Shown here piece after piece: positions 60,337 to 64,000 of a stretch of DNA of 64,000 nt. This stretch comes from Nostoc sp. RI_552 (GTDB lineage Bacteria; Cyanobacteriota; Cyanobacteriia; Cyanobacteriales; Nostocaceae). The stretch spans positions 1-64,000 of the forward strand of contig WGNO01000055.1 of NCBI GenBank assembly GCA_016124525.1. The letters run 5' to 3'. The notes beneath the pieces are model-generated. The model worked only from the letters and a program-made list of their open reading frames with translations, searched no databases and was not told the origin of the DNA. The translations under genes and the position numbers were made by a program. How positions within the stretch are numbered: position 1 is the stretch's first letter; each line of letters starts with the position of its first letter.

Positions 60337-61365
60337 ATGAAAATCGCTGTTATTGGTATAGGACGCTGGGGAGTACATTTGTTGCGTAATTTTTTAGCAC
60401 ATCCTCAAGCAAGTGTAGTAGCTGTTCTGGACCCCCAAGCAGAAAGATTGGCGGCAATAAAGCAACAGTTTAACTTAGACGAAAATATATTATTGACTAC
60501 TCAGTGGTCAGCTTTACAGCAAGTACCAGGGCTGACAGCAGTGGCGATGGCAACTCCAGCTACTACCCACTATGCTTTAATTAAGCAAGCCCTGAATCTT
60601 GGATACCATGTTTTGGCAGAAAAACCCTTAACTTTAGACCCGCTAGAATGCCTGGAACTTTGCCAATTAGCAGAAAAACAGCATTTAATACTCATGGTTG
60701 ACCATACTTATTTATTTCATCCAGCTGTTCAGGAAGGGCAAACTGTAGTTAAGGTAGGTACATTAGGCAATTTACGCTATGGCTATGCAACACGTACCCA
60801 CTTAGGTCCAGTCCGGCAAGATGTTGATGCTTTGTGGGACTTAGCTATTCATGATATTGCCATTTTTAACAATTGGCTGGGTCAAATACCTGTAAAAGTA
60901 CAGGCTACTGGTACAGTGTGGCTACAAGGAGTGGGCAATGGAGAATTTAACCACTTTCCGTCAGGCTTGGCAGATTTAGTCTGGGTAACACTGACATATC
61001 CCCATAACTTTCAGGCATATATTCACCTATGCTGGGGAAATCCTGATAAACAAAGAAGACTGGCAATTGTCGGTAGCCGTGGTTGCTTGATTTTTGATGA
61101 AATGTCACCTTCATCACCCTTAACTCTGTTACATGGCGAGTTTGAACGTCAGGCAAATCAGTTTCTGCCCGTGAATCAAAAACGAGAGGTACTGGAATTT
61201 GCCACAGCCGAGCCATTGCAGCGAGTTTGCGATCTCTTTATTCTCAGTATTATTCAGAATACTCCCCCGGATATTTCTTCTGGTTGGGTAGGTACTACCT
61301 TAGTACAGATTCTCTCTGGTCTGACCACATCGCTCAATCAGGGCGGCCAAGCTGTTATTCTTTGA
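60337..61365 (+). CDS. Gfo/Idh/MocA-family dehydrogenase
   Basis: A 342-residue NAD(P)-dependent sugar or cofactor dehydrogenase. The Rossmann motif is AVIGIGRWGVHLLRN (residues 4-18), with AMATPATTHY and the family EKPL motif (LAEKPLTLDP near residue 94). A DHTYLFHPAVQ block begins the C-terminal domain, and WDLAIHDIAIF supplies the substrate-site Asp and His. The substrate is unknown; in some genomes such enzymes act in surface-sugar synthesis or biliverdin reduction, but the sequence does not show which. Monocistronic. Confidence 0.9.
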   Translation: MKIAVIGIGRWGVHLLRNFLAHPQASVVAVLDPQAERLAAIKQQFNLDENILLTTQWSALQQVPGLTAVAMATPATTHYALIKQALNLGYHVLAEKPLTLDPLECLELCQLAEKQHLILMVDHTYLFHPAVQEGQTVVKVGTLGNLRYGYATRTHLGPVRQDVDALWDLAIHDIAIFNNWLGQIPVKVQATGTVWLQGVGNGEFNHFPSGLADLVWVTLTYPHNFQAYIHLCWGNPDKQRRLAIVGSRGCLIFDEMSPSSPLTLLHGEFERQANQFLPVNQKREVLEFATAEPLQRVCDLFILSIIQNTPPDISSGWVGTTLVQILSGLTTSLNQGGQAVIL

Positions 61366-61403
61366 CGGGTTTCTAATTTCTTCATCTAAGAACCTGCTTG
61401 TTT

Positions 61404-61690
61404 GTGGGTTACAGGGCTAATATTGCCGGTGTGCCTGTGGTTTTTATTCCACCCCCCCCTACACATCTTAAAGTTGGTTCCGATGCCGACATATTCACCC
61501 AGTTAGGGGTAAATTTTTTTTGACCCGCAAGGTTTTTCAGTGTGGACATTGTGGATTTGAATGTGATGCTGATGTCAAAGCGGCTGTTAATATTGCTGCT
61601 TTGGAGAAGTCTGTCAGCCTTAGAGAAACTTGCGGGATGAGTTGTCCATGGGAGGGGCAATTGTCTCCGTTGTCGATGATTCAAATCTGA
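61404..61690 (+). pseudogene. Decayed TnpB (IS200/IS605-type) C-terminus
   Basis: Frame 1 from 61404 reads VGYRANIAGVPVVFIPPPP and then shifts at a run of eight C (61452-61459). The next frame reads YTS-stop-SWFRCRHIHPVRGK and FQCGHCGFECDADVKAAVNIAAL to a stop at 61688-61690. This is the end of the RuvC-like part and the zinc ribbon of TnpB. In the first zinc half the expected cysteine pair is partly lost (WFRC), and the second CGHC is kept. The stop and frameshift make it dead. A short CCCC/GGGG hairpin at 61699-61719 could be the relic right end, from which TnpB guide RNAs are made in intact elements. Confidence 0.85.
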
Positions 61691-61708
61691 GGCTAAAGCC
61701 CCGTTTCT

Positions 61709-63787
61709 TTAGAGTGGGGTATGCTTAGGTATCTCACCTAATTGCAAAACTCTGTAACTATCCTCTACAAATGGTAATTCGGAATTTTGTGGGTCTAATT
61801 CTGATTTATGAGGTCCTTCTTCCAGCGTCTCTTCCCGATTAATGGGGTATGAGCTGGTTGCCCTTATCCCCTCTTCGCCAGAAGCAACCCCGCGATTATT
61901 AAAACCCCCTTCTCCTGCTGAAGCAGTTAATAAGCAGCTATCAATTATCGGCAATGTAATTTTCACAGTTGTACCTTGGTTGATACCCGCACTTTCCAGA
62001 GTAATGCTACCTCCCATCAGTTCAATTAAATTTCGAGAAATCGCTAGTCCTAGTCCCGTACCTTCAACCTTACGTGTTGTGCCGCCATCTAGCATCACGA
62101 AGGGGCGAAATAGTTTGTGCTGCTGGGCAGGTTCTATACCTAAACCTGTATCTGTGATGCTGACAAATACCTGAGATTTGTTATCACCATATTTTGAAAT
62201 TGTCGTAGCAATTGTGATACTTCCCGCATCAGTAAACTTAGTGGCATTACCAATAATATTAATTAGTACCTGCTTTAACTTAGCCGGGTCTGCTTGTACG
62301 GGGATCAAGTTACTACCTAAATCAGTTTTTAACTGCAAACCTTTATTTTGCACATTTACTGATTGTAAATTAATGACTTCCAGCAGTATTTTTCGCAAAT
62401 CAATGGGTACTGTAACAACGGAAAGCTTACCTGCTTCAATTTTAGAAATATCAAGTAGCTCATTAATAATACTTAGCAAGTGAATAGCTGTTTCGTCAGC
62501 ACGTTTGAGAAACTCTATTTCTTCTTCCCGGCTATCGCACAAACCATCATGAACCACGCGCACACAGTTAATAATTACATTTAGTGGATTTCTCAATTCA
62601 TGAGAAGTGGTAGCCAAAAACTGACTTTTAATCTGGTTAGCGGTTTTTGCCTCTTTCCAAGCAATTTCTAGTTCTTCTGCCCAGGCTTTGAGTCTCTCAA
62701 CCATTTGGTCAATTGCTTGGGCTAGTTGGTTAAGTTCACGGATTTTGAAGTTGCCTGGTACTGGTTGAACGGCGTGGTGGCTGTGAAGATTTAAGGCATA
62801 GTCTCGCAATTCTTCTAAAGGACTTGCCAAGTAAGGGGCCAGATATAAAGAGGCCAACAAACTCGCACCAATCAAACCAACTGTGAGAACTATTAAAATC
62901 AATTTAATTTCTTCCAAACCAAGCAGAGCATTATCTACAGTTGTCACAGCCAGAACTATCCATTTTTGCCCTTTTTCTTTTGTAATGGGGTTGGCAATAG
63001 CTGTGTAACCAACTATTAGTTCCTTCCCTTCTTGAGAAGGTAGATTTATGGAATTACTTTCTCCAGTAATGGCATTTTTGATAATTCGTTGCAATTCGAC
63101 AGCATCTGGATCTTCTTGAATATTACTCCCAACTAATTCTATTGATGGGTGTGCTAATATCATTCCGTTTTCAGCAATTACTAGGGTAGAGCCTGTTAAA
63201 GAGCCAGGCTGATTTTTAGTTTGTTTGTACACTGCTGATTGAATACTCAACGTATATAACAGTTTCCCAGTGCGACTGTAAACTGGGGTAGATAGCAGCA
63301 ATTGCAATTGATTATGGGGATTTTTTTTACCTGTGGTTCCTGCCTTTGGAGGTAATATTTTTTTGATAGCAATTTTTTCTCCCTCGTCAGGAATAGATAA
63401 TTTCCATTCGCTAATTTCTTGGTTACCACAGCTACTGGCGATAATTTTACGCCTTTGCAGATTAGTTAGTTCTAGGCACTCAACATGTTTTGGTAATTGT
63501 TTTGCTAACCGAGTGAGATATTGTTCTACCTCCTGAGACGAACCAGACTGAGTAACCGTTGTTTGACTTACTGTTAGTAACAGAGTTTTGAGGTTCGCGA
63601 TCGCATTGGCAATTTTTTCGCCTTTTAAGATGGCGCTCTCTGTGAGATTTTGACGCGCAGTTTTCAGTAGGCTAGACCTTGCCTTATTCAAAGCCACAAC
63701 CTCCCCCAGTAATAAAACAGGGACAAACACAAGTAAAATTCTTGTTACTAAAATACGTCGAAAGGATGATTGACGAGCCTTAGCCAT
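61709..63787 (-). CDS. Membrane sensor histidine kinase with Cache-type sensor
   Basis: About 692 residues from ATG 63787 (MAKARQSS), 16 codons inside the longest frame. A membrane helix at about 12-32 is followed by a large extracytoplasmic domain (about 40-290) with dCache-like patterns (LLSTPVYSRTGKLLYTLSIQ, GMILAHPS). A second helix lies near 300-322 (LILIVLTVGLIGASLLASLYL), then HAMP and a coiled coil. The kinase core has ATTSHELRNPLN (His near 395), N box IIGNATKF, ITDTGLGIEP and GTGLGLAISRNL. The C-terminal 60 residues are low-complexity (GEEGIRATSSYP). No regulator gene is adjacent. Confidence 0.92.
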   Translation of the reverse strand: MAKARQSSFRRILVTRILLVFVPVLLLGEVVALNKARSSLLKTARQNLTESAILKGEKIANAIANLKTLLLTVSQTTVTQSGSSQEVEQYLTRLAKQLPKHVECLELTNLQRRKIIASSCGNQEISEWKLSIPDEGEKIAIKKILPPKAGTTGKKNPHNQLQLLLSTPVYSRTGKLLYTLSIQSAVYKQTKNQPGSLTGSTLVIAENGMILAHPSIELVGSNIQEDPDAVELQRIIKNAITGESNSINLPSQEGKELIVGYTAIANPITKEKGQKWIVLAVTTVDNALLGLEEIKLILIVLTVGLIGASLLASLYLAPYLASPLEELRDYALNLHSHHAVQPVPGNFKIRELNQLAQAIDQMVERLKAWAEELEIAWKEAKTANQIKSQFLATTSHELRNPLNVIINCVRVVHDGLCDSREEEIEFLKRADETAIHLLSIINELLDISKIEAGKLSVVTVPIDLRKILLEVINLQSVNVQNKGLQLKTDLGSNLIPVQADPAKLKQVLINIIGNATKFTDAGSITIATTISKYGDNKSQVFVSITDTGLGIEPAQQHKLFRPFVMLDGGTTRKVEGTGLGLAISRNLIELMGGSITLESAGINQGTTVKITLPIIDSCLLTASAGEGGFNNRGVASGEEGIRATSSYPINREETLEEGPHKSELDPQNSELPFVEDSYRVLQLGEIPKHTPL

Positions 63788-64000
63788 CGAGTATCTCACT
63801 TCGCATCTGTAAACCACAAAAGTAACGATATGCAATTAGAACAGCTCCCTTGAGATATTCTGCTAAGTTATGAGAGTCTTCTTGTCAACTTCCAAAAGTA
63901 ATAGATATTGAGGGTATAACAAGGAATCTGCTATACCAAAACTTTTATAGAGTAGATGTGAAAGTAATTGCTGTTGCATATGGATAAACTTATGAAATTG
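63788..64000. other. Right edge, no gene seen
   Basis: 213 bases upstream of the histidine kinase gene. They presumably hold its promoter. No frame or repeat is visible up to the window edge. Confidence 0.4.

Overview
The window is a chromosomal segment of a cyanobacterium, most likely a filamentous, heterocyst-forming type of the Nostoc/Anabaena/Nodularia kind. The evidence is a light-dependent protochlorophyllide reductase, a high-light-inducible (Hlip) protein, homologues of both halves of the orange carotenoid protein, a group 1 cyanobacterial sigma factor with an acidic N-terminus, a Tab2-type photosystem translation factor, frequent GCGATCGC (HIP1) octamers, A+T-rich composition and many decayed insertion sequences. 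I see no tRNA, rRNA operon, CRISPR array or intact prophage. The one RNA gene recognised is rnpB.

Layout. 1-0.6 kb: nested wrecks of two transposase families. 0.7-18.8 kb: metH, a pentapeptide protein, an unusual P-type ATPase, a sugar-type lipoprotein, YebC, an ABC exporter, Tab2, DUF2470, a PPP phosphatase, an M48 protease, DUF4330, an alpha/beta hydrolase and a WecG/TagA transferase. 19.4-29.7 kb: a LuxR-type response regulator, the carotenoid pair (HCP plus CTD homologue), queG with a HAD phosphatase, a MacA/MacB-type tripartite efflux cluster, a TPR protein and a CheY-like regulator. 29.9-39.6 kb: a GyrA/ParC-type topoisomerase subunit, an Hlip gene with an RpaB-type box, sigA, then 3.4 kb of gene-free decay with two transposase wrecks, then gyrB. 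40-52.3 kb: miaA, glcD, a small lipoprotein, a hydrolase lacking its nucleophile, a cell-wall amidase, dnaG, a Uma2 nuclease, por, pentapeptide, YraN and thioredoxin. 52.5-56.2 kb: fabG, then a small island with a MITE-like IS derivative and a frameshifted DNA methyltransferase. The island is closed by a second 40-bp copy of the fabG 3' end and followed by a WecA/MraY-type transferase. 56.3-64 kb: groEL2 behind a perfect CIRCE operator, a membrane protein, rnpB, rnc, a Gfo/Idh/MocA dehydrogenase, a TnpB wreck and a sensor histidine kinase.

Most genes are single housekeeping units on alternating strands. Real functional groups are few: the HCP/CTDH carotenoid photoprotection pair, the queG-HAD overlap and the three-gene efflux cluster. 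The most notable signals are the fabG-tail duplication around the methyltransferase, the internally deleted IS4-like derivatives that keep both ends, the P-type ATPase without a CPC motif, the nucleophile-less hydrolase, and the HCP/CTDH pair. I found nothing that clearly qualifies as a wholly new system. The methyltransferase island is the best candidate for a mobile unit not obvious from gene names alone.
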